From Alphaproteobacteria bacterium (GTDB lineage Bacteria; Pseudomonadota; Alphaproteobacteria; UBA828): 64,000 bases of DNA. Below the pieces are notes generated by a model. It was not told the origin of the DNA. It did no database searches and was given only the letters and a program-made list of their open reading frames with translations. The stretch spans positions 153,346-217,345 of the forward strand of contig JAJDXK010000101.1 in NCBI GenBank assembly GCA_022823305.1, written 5' to 3'. Positions within the stretch are counted from its first letter, which is position 1; each line of letters begins with the position of its first letter. Shown in pieces: positions 27,786 to 36,113 of the stretch. The position numbers were made by a program, and so were the translations under genes.

Positions 27786-29242
27786 GCGACGGCGGCGACC
27801 TCGCCCTGATCTCGGTCGCCGAGATGTACGCGGCCGATGCGGCGGCGGCGCGCTCGGGCACGCCGGGGCTCACGCTGATGGAGAACGCCGGCCGGGCGGT
27901 CGCGGACGCGATCGTCCGGCGCTGGGCGCCCCGCCCGGTCGCGGTGCTGTGCGGCCCGGGCAACAACGGCGGGGACGGCTTCGTCGCCGCCCGGCTGCTG
28001 GCCGGCGCCGGCTGGCCGCTGCGGCTCGGGCTCATGGGCGACCCGGGGAGCCTGAAAGGCGATGCGGCGGCGATGGCCGCGCGCTGGGAGCACCCGGTCG
28101 AGTCGCTCTCGCTCGCGATGCTGGGCGGCGAGCCGCTGGTGGTCGATGCGCTCTTCGGCGCCGGCCTTGCCCGCCCGCTGGAGGGCGTGGCGCTGGCGCT
28201 TGCCGGGGCGTGCGCGGACCGGGGCCTGCCCTGCGTCGCGGTCGATATCCCGAGCGGCATCCACGGCGACAGCGGTGCGGTGCTGGGCGGCGCCTTCCGG
28301 GCCGACCTCACGGTCACCTTCGCCCGGCGCAAGCCGGGGCATCTCCTGTTGCCGGGGCGCGCGCACGCCGGCGACGTCGTGGTTGCCGGCATCGGCATCC
28401 CCCCGGCCGCGATCGCAGAGCTGGGACTCCGGGTACACGAGAACGGGCCGGCGTTGTGGCAGGCGCTGCTGCCCGGCCCGGAAGAGACTGACCACAAGTA
28501 CAGCCGGGGCCACGCGCTCGTGGTGGGCGGCGACGGCGCCCATTCCGGCGCGGCCCGCCTCGCGGCCCGCGCGGCGCTCCGCGTCGGCGCCGGGCTGGTG
28601 ACGGTGCACGCACCCGAGGCGGCGATCCCGGTCTATGCGGCCCAGCTCAGCGCCGTGATGGTCGCGTCGACCGCCGACCTCGGCGAGGCGCTCGCCGACG
28701 AGCGGCGCAACGCGCTGCTGATCGGCCCCGGTTGCGGCGCGAGCCCGGCCACCCGGGCGCAGACGCTTCGGGCGCTCGGGGCGGGCAGGCGCTGCGTCCT
28801 CGACGCCGACGCGCTCACCGCCTTCCGGGACGATCCGGCGGCGCTCTTCGCCGCGCTCGGGCCCGATTGCGTGCTCACTCCGCACGAGGGCGAATACCGG
28901 CGGCTCTTCGCCCACGAGGGCGACAAGCTCGCCCGCGCCCGCGCCGCGGCGGAGGAGAGCGGGGCGGTGGTGGTGCTGAAGGGCGCAGACAGCGTGATCG
29001 CGGCGCCCGACGGCCGCGCGGCCATCAACGCCAATGCCCCGCCGACGCTGGCGACGGCCGGCTCCGGCGACGTGCTGGCCGGCCTCGTCCTCGGCCTGCT
29101 GGCGCAGGGGATGCCGGCCTTCGAGGCGGCGGCGGCGGCCGTCTGGCTGCACGGTGCGGCGGCTGCGGCCTTCGGCCCCGGGCTGATCGCCGAGGACCTG
29201 AGCGAGGTGCTGCCCCGCGTCCTTCGCGGCCTGGCGGAATGA
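27782..29242 (+). CDS. nnr: bifunctional NAD(P)HX epimerase/ADP-dependent dehydratase
   Basis: Repairs damaged hydrated NAD(P)H. The N-terminal YjeF_N epimerase domain (about 1-215) has CGPGNNGGDGF. The C-terminal ribokinase-like dehydratase domain (about 220-486) has TPHEGEYRRL and AGSGDVLAGL. 486 residues, full length. In many alphaproteobacteria this gene lies just upstream of glnB. Here the next plus-strand gene is the ammonium transporter and no PII gene is present. Confidence 0.92.
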   Translation: MSDGGDLALISVAEMYAADAAAARSGTPGLTLMENAGRAVADAIVRRWAPRPVAVLCGPGNNGGDGFVAARLLAGAGWPLRLGLMGDPGSLKGDAAAMAARWEHPVESLSLAMLGGEPLVVDALFGAGLARPLEGVALALAGACADRGLPCVAVDIPSGIHGDSGAVLGGAFRADLTVTFARRKPGHLLLPGRAHAGDVVVAGIGIPPAAIAELGLRVHENGPALWQALLPGPEETDHKYSRGHALVVGGDGAHSGAARLAARAALRVGAGLVTVHAPEAAIPVYAAQLSAVMVASTADLGEALADERRNALLIGPGCGASPATRAQTLRALGAGRRCVLDADALTAFRDDPAALFAALGPDCVLTPHEGEYRRLFAHEGDKLARARAAAEESGAVVVLKGADSVIAAPDGRAAINANAPPTLATAGSGDVLAGLVLGLLAQGMPAFEAAAAAVWLHGAAAAAFGPGLIAEDLSEVLPRVLRGLAE

Positions 29243-29295
29243 GGCGCCGCTGCCGCCCCGTCCGCCCGTCAGCGCACTCCTGCGGCGCAATTTGC

Positions 29296-29313
29296 CGTGC
29301 CGTGGACGGCACG
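29296..29313. repeat. inverted repeat upstream of the amt promoter
   Basis: A perfect 7-base inverted repeat CGTGCCG-TGGA-CGGCACG centred about 50 bases upstream of the sigma-54 promoter candidate. It could be an activator or operator site. It is not a textbook NtrC site, whose half-sites (GCAC...GTGC) are in the opposite order. Confidence 0.45.
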
Positions 29314-29353
29314 ATGCGGGCCATGTCAGGAGGCGATACCGGATATATCGATT

Positions 29354-29369
29354 TGGCACGCAATTAGCG
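29354..29369 (+). promoter_or_regulatory. sigma-54 (RpoN) promoter candidate for amtB
   Basis: TGGCACG-CAAT-TAGCG differs from the consensus TGGCACG-N4-TTGCW at two positions and keeps the required GG-N10-GC spacing (GG 29355-29356, GC 29367-29368). Ammonium transporters are often under NtrC/RpoN control, which supports the reading. Transcription would start near 29380, about 70 bases before the ATG. Confidence 0.62.
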
Positions 29370-29447
29370 CATACCTCGATTGACAGTGCCGGCGAACGTG
29401 GTCATGGTCTCGCGAAAATGCGAACCGGGGACAGGGATACAGACACC

Positions 29448-30881
29448 ATGCGGCATGAGGGCAGAAGCACGCGCGCTGTGACGTCGGAGCCCGTCCGGCA
29501 CGGCTTGGGCCTCGGCTTTTTCCGCTTCGCCGGCAGGTCCCGCTGGCGCACCGCGGGCCTGATTCTCGTGTTCACGCTCTCGCTGGTCTTCATCGTGCCG
29601 CAGGCCTATGCCGCGGTCACCGCCGAGACGCAGTTCATCCTCAACAGCTTCTCGTTCCTCATCTGGGGCGCGCTGGTGATGTGGATGTGCGCCGGCTTCA
29701 CCATGCTCGAGGCGGGCTCGGTGCGTACCAAGAACGCCTCGGTCATCTGCCTCAAGAACATCGGCCTCTATTCCATCGCGGGCATCACCTACTACCTGGT
29801 CGGCTACAACCTCATGTACGTGGACGTGACGAGCTGGGTAGGCTCGTTCGCGCACCCGTACTCGACGACCGGCGACGAGATCGCGCTGCTCGGCGGCGAC
29901 GAAAGCGTCGCGGAGGGCGTCATCGAGGGCGGCTACTCCACGATGTCCGACTGGTTCTTCCAGATGGTGTTCGTGGCGACCACCGCCTCGATCGTCTCGG
30001 GCACGCTGGCCGAGCGGGTGAAGCTCTGGTCGTTCTTCATCTTCATCGTGCTGCTCACGGCCTTCATCTATCCGGTGATCGGCTCCTGGACCTGGGGCGG
30101 CGGCTGGCTCTCCCAGATGGGCTTCCAGGACTTCGCCGGCTCCACCATCGTGCACTCGACCGGCGGCTGGGCCGCGCTGGCCGGCGCCCTCGTCGTCGGC
30201 GCGCGCAAGGGCAAGTTCCGCGCCGACGGCAGCGTCAAGGTGACGGCACCCTCCAACGTGCCGGCGGTGACGCTCGGCGTCTTCATCCTCTGGCTCGGCT
30301 GGTTCGGGTTCAACGGCGGCTCGCAGCTCGCGCTCAGCGGCGCGGTGGACGCGATCGCGCTGAGCAACATCCTGGCGAACACCAACCTGGCCGCTGCGGC
30401 CGGCGTGCTCGCGGCGATCTCGCTGTCGCGGCCGATCATGGGGCGCGTCGACCTGATTACCAGCCTGAACGGCGCCATCGCCGGTCTCGTGGCGATCACC
30501 GCCGGCCCCGACATCGTCGATCACTACTGGGCCGTCGTCATCGGCGCGATCGGCGGGGCGATCGTCGTGCTCGGCGTGAAGCTGCTGGAGATCGTCAAGG
30601 TGGACGACGTGGTCGGCGCGGTGCCGGCCCACCTCTTCGCCGGAGTCTGGGGGACGCTCGCGGTCTGCATCGCGGCCGGCGGCGACCCCGCCGTGCAGAT
30701 CATTGGCATCCTCGCCATCGGCGCCTTCGTGTTCGGCACCTCCTACCTGGCATGGTTCATCATCAACAGGACCGTGGGGGCCCGCATCACGGAGGCGGTC
30801 GAGGATCTCGGCCAGGATGCGGCGGAGCTCGGCATCGAATCCTACCCCGAGTTCGTGCTGATGCCGGAAACGGACGACTGA
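29448..30881 (+). CDS. amtB: Amt-family ammonium transporter
   Basis: A 477-residue inner-membrane ammonium channel. An N-terminal signal-like helix ends PQAYA, before the first mature helix. Amt motifs visible are DFAGSTIVHSTGG, with the first pore His, and VPAHLFAGVWGT, with the second. GFTMLEAGSVR and SLNGAIAGLVAIT are typical as well. The ATG at 29448 was chosen; an ATG at 29418 is in frame but lacks a ribosome site. No glnK/glnB gene is attached, which is unusual because amtB is normally paired with it. Confidence 0.93.
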   Translation: MRHEGRSTRAVTSEPVRHGLGLGFFRFAGRSRWRTAGLILVFTLSLVFIVPQAYAAVTAETQFILNSFSFLIWGALVMWMCAGFTMLEAGSVRTKNASVICLKNIGLYSIAGITYYLVGYNLMYVDVTSWVGSFAHPYSTTGDEIALLGGDESVAEGVIEGGYSTMSDWFFQMVFVATTASIVSGTLAERVKLWSFFIFIVLLTAFIYPVIGSWTWGGGWLSQMGFQDFAGSTIVHSTGGWAALAGALVVGARKGKFRADGSVKVTAPSNVPAVTLGVFILWLGWFGFNGGSQLALSGAVDAIALSNILANTNLAAAAGVLAAISLSRPIMGRVDLITSLNGAIAGLVAITAGPDIVDHYWAVVIGAIGGAIVVLGVKLLEIVKVDDVVGAVPAHLFAGVWGTLAVCIAAGGDPAVQIIGILAIGAFVFGTSYLAWFIINRTVGARITEAVEDLGQDAAELGIESYPEFVLMPETDD

Positions 30882-30883
30882 CG

Positions 30884-30904
30884 GGGCGCCCCGGCGCGGC
30901 GCCC
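30884..30904 (+). terminator. GC-rich hairpin after amtB
   Basis: GGGCGCC and GGCGCCC form a 7-bp stem around a 7-base loop, 3 bases after the amtB stop. There is no T-run, so termination is only plausible. Confidence 0.35.
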
Positions 30905-31021
30905 GCGCGGCGTGCGCGGCCGGCGGCTGCCTAAAGGGGGGTGCGGCATCCGTAGGACACACTGTATGATCGGGCGAGACAGCGCGAACCGGACGCGATT
31001 CAGTAACGGGAGACGACGGCA

Positions 31022-31360
31022 ATGGAGTTGACGATCGAGCGCGAAGGCGGCGCCGTGACCGCCAAGGTGAACGGGCGTATCGACAGCACCAATGCTCGCG
31101 ACTTCGAGGAAGCGATCCGAACCTCGATCGAGGACGGCGACCGCACCGTGGTCATGGACCTCGAGAATCTCTCCTACATCAGCAGCGCGGGGCTCCGTGC
31201 CGTGCTGATGACCGCCAAGACGCTGTGGAAGCGGGACGCCAAGTTCTCGCTCTGCTCGCTCTCGGGTCCGGTGAAGGAAGTGTTCGAGATCAGCGGCTTC
31301 GACAAGATCATCCCGATCCACGACACGCGCGAGGCGGCGCTGGCCTCAGCCAGCGACTAG
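31022..31360 (+). CDS. STAS-domain anti-sigma factor antagonist (SpoIIAA/RsbV-like)
   Basis: A 112-residue single STAS domain. The phospho-site loop SYISSAGLRAVL carries the serine that anti-sigma kinases phosphorylate in RsbV/SpoIIAA. Preceded by GGGAG and a TATGAT (30965-30970) that could be its -10. Monocistronic, with its 3' end overlapping the convergent DUF2459 gene by 15 bases. The HATPase at 4799-5221 is a possible partner kinase. Confidence 0.88.
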   Translation: MELTIEREGGAVTAKVNGRIDSTNARDFEEAIRTSIEDGDRTVVMDLENLSYISSAGLRAVLMTAKTLWKRDAKFSLCSLSGPVKEVFEISGFDKIIPIHDTREAALASASD

Positions 31361-31999
31361 GACTCCCCTGAGGCGGGCCATGAGCCCGTCGGCGGTGACG
31401 ATCCCGGAGGGCGATACGCGGACGCCGCCGGCTTGGAGCACGCGCGCTGTCCAGGTGTTGCACGTGTTGAACAGGTGGAATTCCCCGTGCGCGTTATAGA
31501 AGCGGCTTCCCGGATAGAGCCCGCGTGAGACGGGCGCGGCCCGCCCGCCCGCGGGGCGCTCGAACTCGCCGGCGAGCGTTCGGAGCAGGCGCAGGAAGCC
31601 ATCCTCGGTAAGCGCCACGGAGAGCACCTCCCGGCCCGAGCCGCCATCGCGCGGGGGGGCCGCGAGGCCGGCCATGTGCATGACCGCGGGCGTCGGCACG
31701 AGGGCGGCCGCAAGGGTCATGCCGAGCGTCTTCTCCCGCGCCGGGTAATAGGTGCGATCGCCCCAGCCGAACTCCAGATAGGCCGCGCCGGGAAAGTCCG
31801 CCGCCTCCGGCAGCAGCCCGGCGGCGATCAGCGCCGGCGCCGGCACGACGATCGCCGTGTGCCAGCCGTTGCTGGCCACCTGGACGAGATGGGGGCGCGG
31901 GGCGTTCGGGTCGGCAGGGGGCGGCGGCGGTACGCTCTCGCAGGTGGCGAGCCAGACGGCGCAGAGCGCCAGTGCCGGGGCGAGCAGCCAGCGCCGCAC
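31346..31999 (-). CDS. DUF2459 family protein, exported
   Basis: A 217-residue protein with an N-terminal hydrophobic signal (about 3-20) and a Cys at 20 whose surroundings (LATC) are only a poor lipobox. Family segments are SNGWHTAIVVPA, LEFGWGDRTYYPA and FNTCNTWTARVL. DUF2459 (the 'urease region' family) has no established activity; the late Cys and His/Asn suggest an NlpC-like fold. Convergent with the STAS gene. Confidence 0.78.
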   Translation of the reverse strand: MRRWLLAPALALCAVWLATCESVPPPPPADPNAPRPHLVQVASNGWHTAIVVPAPALIAAGLLPEAADFPGAAYLEFGWGDRTYYPAREKTLGMTLAAALVPTPAVMHMAGLAAPPRDGGSGREVLSVALTEDGFLRLLRTLAGEFERPAGGRAAPVSRGLYPGSRFYNAHGEFHLFNTCNTWTARVLQAGGVRVSPSGIVTADGLMARLRGVLVAG

Positions 32000-32037
32000 G
32001 GCGCCCGGACCCGCGCCGGCTTCCTGCCGCCTCCCGG

Positions 32038-33081
32038 CTACAGCAACTCCTCGGCGAGGAAGCGGATCTCCTCGCGCCCGGCGCCGCCCAGCAGCAACGC
32101 CGTCACCGAGCCGTCCGCCGCCGCCCGCTTCCAGGCCGCGAGCCGCTCCCTGATGTGCGCCTTCGGTCCCACCAGGGCGATGCCGTCGGCGAACTCGTCC
32201 GGCACCGCGTCGGCCGCGCCCTGCTTGTCGCCGGAGAGGAAGCGTTCCTGGATGACCCCGGCAGCCTCGCCGAAGCCGAGCCGCCTCGCGTAGTCGTTGT
32301 AGAAGTTGCGGCCGCGCGCGCCCATGCCGCCGACATAGAGCGCGAGCGACTGCTTGACCGCGAAGAGGGCGCGCCTGTGGTCGTCGTCGATCTTCGTGGT
32401 GACGAAGGGCTGGACGGCGAAGTCGTCACGTTGCTCGCCGTGCCCGCCCCGGCGGAAGCCCTCCACCAGCGGCTCGCGGTAGACGTGGGCGCGCTCCGGC
32501 ATCATGAAGAGAGGGAACAGCCCGTCGGTGATCTCGCCGGCGAGGCGAAGCCCTGCCGGCGTGACCGAGCCGGTGTGGATGGGCAGCGGATGGCGCGCGT
32601 GGAGGATGCTCCTGAGCGGCTTGCCGAGCCCGGTGGCGTCCGGCCCGCGATAGGGCATGGCGTAGTGCGTGCCCTCGTGGACCACCGGCTCCTCGCGCGC
32701 CACGATGCGGCGCACGATGGAGACGTACTCGCGCAGCCGCTCGTGCGGCTTGCCGTAGGCGACGCCGTGCCAGCCCTCGATCACCTGCGGCCCGGACGGC
32801 CCGATGCCGAGGACGAAGCGTCCGCCCGAGAGCGCCTGCAGCGTGAGCGCGGTCATCGCCGCGCAGGCGGGCGTGCGCGCCGGCATCTGCATGAGTGCGG
32901 TGCCCACCGTCATCCGCTCGGTCTGCGCCAGGATCCAGGCGGCCGGCGTCACCGCGTCCGAGCCGTAGGCCTCCGAGGTCCAGATCGAGCGGTAGCCGAG
33001 CGCCTCCGCCTCGCGGATCAGGTCGGTGTCGATGGCGAAGTCGCGGCCCTGGTAGCCGAGCACGAGCCCGAGTTGCAGCAC
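32038..33081 (-). CDS. LLM-class (luciferase-like) flavin-dependent oxidoreductase
   Basis: A 347-residue bacterial-luciferase-fold protein of the F420/FMN-dependent monooxygenase-reductase group. Typical segments are REAEALGYRSIWTSEAYG and FVLGIGPSGPQV. The GTG start at 33079-33081 follows GGGAG by about 9 bases. It is divergent from the ABC transporter operon and has a separate start, so a functional link is uncertain. Confidence 0.82.
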   Translation of the reverse strand: MLQLGLVLGYQGRDFAIDTDLIREAEALGYRSIWTSEAYGSDAVTPAAWILAQTERMTVGTALMQMPARTPACAAMTALTLQALSGGRFVLGIGPSGPQVIEGWHGVAYGKPHERLREYVSIVRRIVAREEPVVHEGTHYAMPYRGPDATGLGKPLRSILHARHPLPIHTGSVTPAGLRLAGEITDGLFPLFMMPERAHVYREPLVEGFRRGGHGEQRDDFAVQPFVTTKIDDDHRRALFAVKQSLALYVGGMGARGRNFYNDYARRLGFGEAAGVIQERFLSGDKQGAADAVPDEFADGIALVGPKAHIRERLAAWKRAAADGSVTALLLGGAGREEIRFLAEELL

Positions 33082-33183
33082 TGGTCGTCTCCCGTGGCGT
33101 TGGCGGCGTTGGCCGCACCGAATTCATGTGGAGATAGGCCACTTCTGATACCATGGCCAGAGGACAACGAGAGGGAGGATACT

Positions 33184-34332
33184 ATGGGCACCTGGTGGAA
33201 CAGCGATCCGCGCGGCTGGCGCCTGTCGCGGCGCGGCTTTCTCAAGGGGGCGAGCGCGCTCGCCGGTACCGCGGCGCTCTCGGGCACTATCGGGGGCCGC
33301 GCGGCCCACGCGCAGGAGGATACGCTCACCTATCTGAGCTGGCCGGGTCATGCGGACCCCCACATCGTCGAGCCCTTCGAGAAGGAGCACGGCGTCAAGA
33401 TCCTCAGCAAGGAATATGTCGGCGGCGAGCAGATGCTGGCCCTCGTCAACCAGTCGCCGCCCGGCACCTACGACGTGATCCTCTCGGACCGCGAGTACAT
33501 CGTGCAGCTGCGCGATGCGGGCTACATCGACAAGATGGACCCGGCCGACTATCCCTTCGACGACTTCTGGCCCGAGTTCCAGCAGCTCGAGGGCCACTGG
33601 CTCGACGGCGACCTCTACTCGGTCATGCAGTCCTTCGGCTATCTCGGGCTGGTCCACAACACCGATCACCTCAGCGAAGCGGACTGCAGCACCTACGGCA
33701 TCATGTGGGACGAGCGGGTGACCGGGAAGGTCGGTCACTTCGACTGGTACCTGCCGACCATGGGCTGCCTCAGCCTCTACAACGGCAACAAGGACCCCTT
33801 CAACATCGACGATGCTGCCTTCCAGGCGCTGCGCGAGACCACCTTCTCGCTCAAGCCGCAGCTCGCCGGATTCTACGCCATGGCCGACGTGTTCTCCTCG
33901 ATGACCAACGGTCAGGCCTGGGTCATGCCCGGCATCGGCGACTGGATCTCGATCCTGCTGCACAAGGACGGGCTGCCGATGACCACCACCATCCCGGACG
34001 AGGGCGGCATCCAGTGGACCGAGTCGGTCTCCATCGGCACCGGGACGGAGAAGCCGGATCTGGCCAAGAAGTTCATCCAGTACTTGGTGGGCCCCGAGGG
34101 TCAGTGGCGCATCGCCACCAAGCCCTCCTACAACGCCTCGCTCCCCAACAAGAAGGGCTGGGAGGCGCTCAACGAGAACGCTCCGGAGTCGGCCGAGCTG
34201 CTGCGGCACCGGTTCGACAAGCGGAACGTCATGCACGAATACGCGGACGGCAAGATCCAGCTCCGCCAGACCCCGGTGCAGCAGTCCATCGACGACTGGA
34301 CCGAGGTCTGGAACGAGTACAAGAACATCTAG
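33184..34332 (+). CDS. polyamine-type ABC transporter substrate-binding protein, Tat-exported
   Basis: A 382-residue periplasmic binding protein of the PotD/PotF family. The N-terminus has a twin-arginine signal (SRRGFLKG) followed by a hydrophobic stretch and cleavage near AHA. The mature part starts DTLTYLSWPGH. GGAGG precedes the ATG. It heads the operon 33184-41042 with two permeases, an ATPase and four hydrolases. The ligand is therefore likely a cationic or guanidino nitrogen compound, not necessarily a polyamine. A strong hairpin follows it. Confidence 0.88.
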   Translation: MGTWWNSDPRGWRLSRRGFLKGASALAGTAALSGTIGGRAAHAQEDTLTYLSWPGHADPHIVEPFEKEHGVKILSKEYVGGEQMLALVNQSPPGTYDVILSDREYIVQLRDAGYIDKMDPADYPFDDFWPEFQQLEGHWLDGDLYSVMQSFGYLGLVHNTDHLSEADCSTYGIMWDERVTGKVGHFDWYLPTMGCLSLYNGNKDPFNIDDAAFQALRETTFSLKPQLAGFYAMADVFSSMTNGQAWVMPGIGDWISILLHKDGLPMTTTIPDEGGIQWTESVSIGTGTEKPDLAKKFIQYLVGPEGQWRIATKPSYNASLPNKKGWEALNENAPESAELLRHRFDKRNVMHEYADGKIQLRQTPVQQSIDDWTEVWNEYKNI

Positions 34333-34340
34333 TGCCCGGC

Positions 34341-34364
34341 GGGGGCCGCCACGAGGCGGCCCCC
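34341..34364 (+). terminator. intra-operon hairpin between binding protein and permease genes
   Basis: A perfect 10-bp stem GGGGGCCGCC/GGCGGCCCCC with loop ACGA, 9 bases after the binding-protein stop and without a T-run. Such hairpins usually protect the upstream mRNA and reduce downstream expression, giving an excess of binding protein. Confidence 0.75.
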
Positions 34365-34398
34365 CGACCGCGCCCGGTGGCCTTGACCGGTTTCACCC

Positions 34399-35295
34399 AT
34401 GGCTGCCGCCGCTGAGGGCGTGACGGCCGGCGCCGGCCGCGGCCGGCGCGTGCGCCCGGACGGCTACGCGCTCTTCTGGGGCCTGCCGCTCGCCGTCTGG
34501 CAGGGCGTGTTCTTCCTCGCTCCGCTCGCCTTCCTCGTCGTGATGACCTTCTGGTCGGTGAAGAATTTCCGCCTCGAGGCGGATTTCGACACCGTCAACT
34601 GGGTCAAGATGTGGAGCAAGGGCTATGTGGTGGACACCTACCTCCGCACCCTCGGCTACGGCGCGCTGGCGGCGGCGGTGTGCAGCCTGCTGGCCTTCCC
34701 CGCGGCCTACGCGCTGGCCTTCAAGGTCTCGCCCGCAACCCGCCGCCTCGGGGTCTTCCTGCTCATCACGCCCTTCTTCACCAGCTACATCGTGCGCGTC
34801 TATTCCTGGCAGCCCGTGCTCTCCGAGAGCGGCATCCTGAACACCGTCTTCGCTCACCTCGGCTTCGGCCCGGTGGCGATGTTGAACACGCTCTTCGGCA
34901 CGGTGATCGGCTACCTCACGCTCTGCCTGCCGCTGGTGATCCTGCTCCAGCTCTTCAGTCTGGCGAACGTCGACCGCAGCCTGATCGAGGCCGCCCACAA
35001 CCTGGGCTGCGGGCGCATCCGGACCGTCTTCCTGGTGATCGTGCCCTCGGCCAAGGTGGGGCTGATCCTGGCCGCGACCTTCGCCTTCATCCTCTGCTTC
35101 GGTGACTTCGTGAGCCCGGTGAGCCTGGGCGGGAGCAAGCCGCCGACGCTCAGCATCCTGATCGTGGACACGGTGAAGCAGGGCAACCACTGGCCCCGTG
35201 CGGCGGTGGTCGCGCTCACCATGGTGGTCACCCTGATCGTGGTCGCCTTCACCGCGCTCTACTTCGCCTACGGCCACGGGCGGGCGCGCCGGTGA
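34399..35295 (+). CDS. ABC transporter permease (PotB type)
   Basis: A 298-residue inner-membrane permease with about six helices and the EAA-type coupling loop (LIEAAHNLGCGRIRTVFLV) facing the ATPase. It is the first of two permeases and overlaps the second by 4 bases (GTGA). Confidence 0.9.
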   Translation: MAAAAEGVTAGAGRGRRVRPDGYALFWGLPLAVWQGVFFLAPLAFLVVMTFWSVKNFRLEADFDTVNWVKMWSKGYVVDTYLRTLGYGALAAAVCSLLAFPAAYALAFKVSPATRRLGVFLLITPFFTSYIVRVYSWQPVLSESGILNTVFAHLGFGPVAMLNTLFGTVIGYLTLCLPLVILLQLFSLANVDRSLIEAAHNLGCGRIRTVFLVIVPSAKVGLILAATFAFILCFGDFVSPVSLGGSKPPTLSILIVDTVKQGNHWPRAAVVALTMVVTLIVVAFTALYFAYGHGRARR

Positions 35296-36101
35296 TCCTC
35301 GACCGCCTCATCCGCCGCACCCTGCTGGGCTACGTGTTCGTCGCGCTCGGCTTCGTCTTCGTGCCGATCGCGATCAGCTTCATCTTCTCCTTCAACGAGG
35401 GCCGCTTCCCGATCCTGCCGATCGAGAGCTTCTCCACGGTCTGGTACGAGGCGATCTGGAACGAGGCGCCGGTGTCGCGCGCCTTCCGCTTCAGCATCGT
35501 GATCGGCCTCTCGGTCGCGGCCATCTCGACCTTCATCGGCTTCGCGACCGCGTACACCGACTTCCGCTACCGCTTCTTCGGCAAGAACGTCTACCTCGCG
35601 CTGGCGCTGCTGCCGCCCACCATTCCGGTGCTGATCCTCGGGCTCATCATGCTGATGTTCCTGGGGCGGGTGAGCCTGGTGGGCGAGCCGCACTCGGTGA
35701 TCTTCGCCCACGTCGTCTACTGCACGCCCTTCGCCATGGCGCTGATACGGCTCCGCCTCTCGCAGATGGACCCGGACCTGGAGCGCGCCGCCTGGAACCT
35801 CGGCGCCACCAGCTGGCGCGCGATGCGCTACGTCATCCTGCCCTTCACCATGCCGGCGATCTTCGCCGCGCTCTTCCTCACCGCCGCGGTCTCCTTCGAC
35901 GAGTTCATGATCGCCTTCTTCGTCGGCGGCGTGACCGAGACGCTGCCCGTGCGCGTGCTCAACATGATGCAGGGGCAGGTGAGCCCCAGGATCAACGCGG
36001 TGGGCAGCGTCGTCTTCGCGGTGTCGATCACGCTGGTTATCCTGGCGCAGGTCTTTCTGCTGACCCGGCGCGGGACGAGCCGCGTCGGCGCGCCAGTCTA
36101 A
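35292..36101 (+). CDS. ABC transporter permease (PotC type)
   Basis: A 269-residue permease with the coupling loop LERAAWNLGATSWRAM and about six helices. The GTG start overlaps the stop of the previous permease gene. It pairs with PotB-like and PotA-like components of the same operon. Confidence 0.9.
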   Translation: MILDRLIRRTLLGYVFVALGFVFVPIAISFIFSFNEGRFPILPIESFSTVWYEAIWNEAPVSRAFRFSIVIGLSVAAISTFIGFATAYTDFRYRFFGKNVYLALALLPPTIPVLILGLIMLMFLGRVSLVGEPHSVIFAHVVYCTPFAMALIRLRLSQMDPDLERAAWNLGATSWRAMRYVILPFTMPAIFAALFLTAAVSFDEFMIAFFVGGVTETLPVRVLNMMQGQVSPRINAVGSVVFAVSITLVILAQVFLLTRRGTSRVGAPV

Positions 36102-36113
36102 GGAAGGTACGCG

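Noticed and set aside
29296..29313. NtrC enhancer site
   Set aside because: The palindrome is GTGCC...GGCAC, the reverse order of NtrC half-sites. Kept only as an inverted repeat.
33082..33183. Guanidine (ykkC-type) riboswitch ahead of the hydrolase/transporter operon
   Set aside because: The divergent gap is only about 100 bases and I see no ACGR-type loop pairs; no support.
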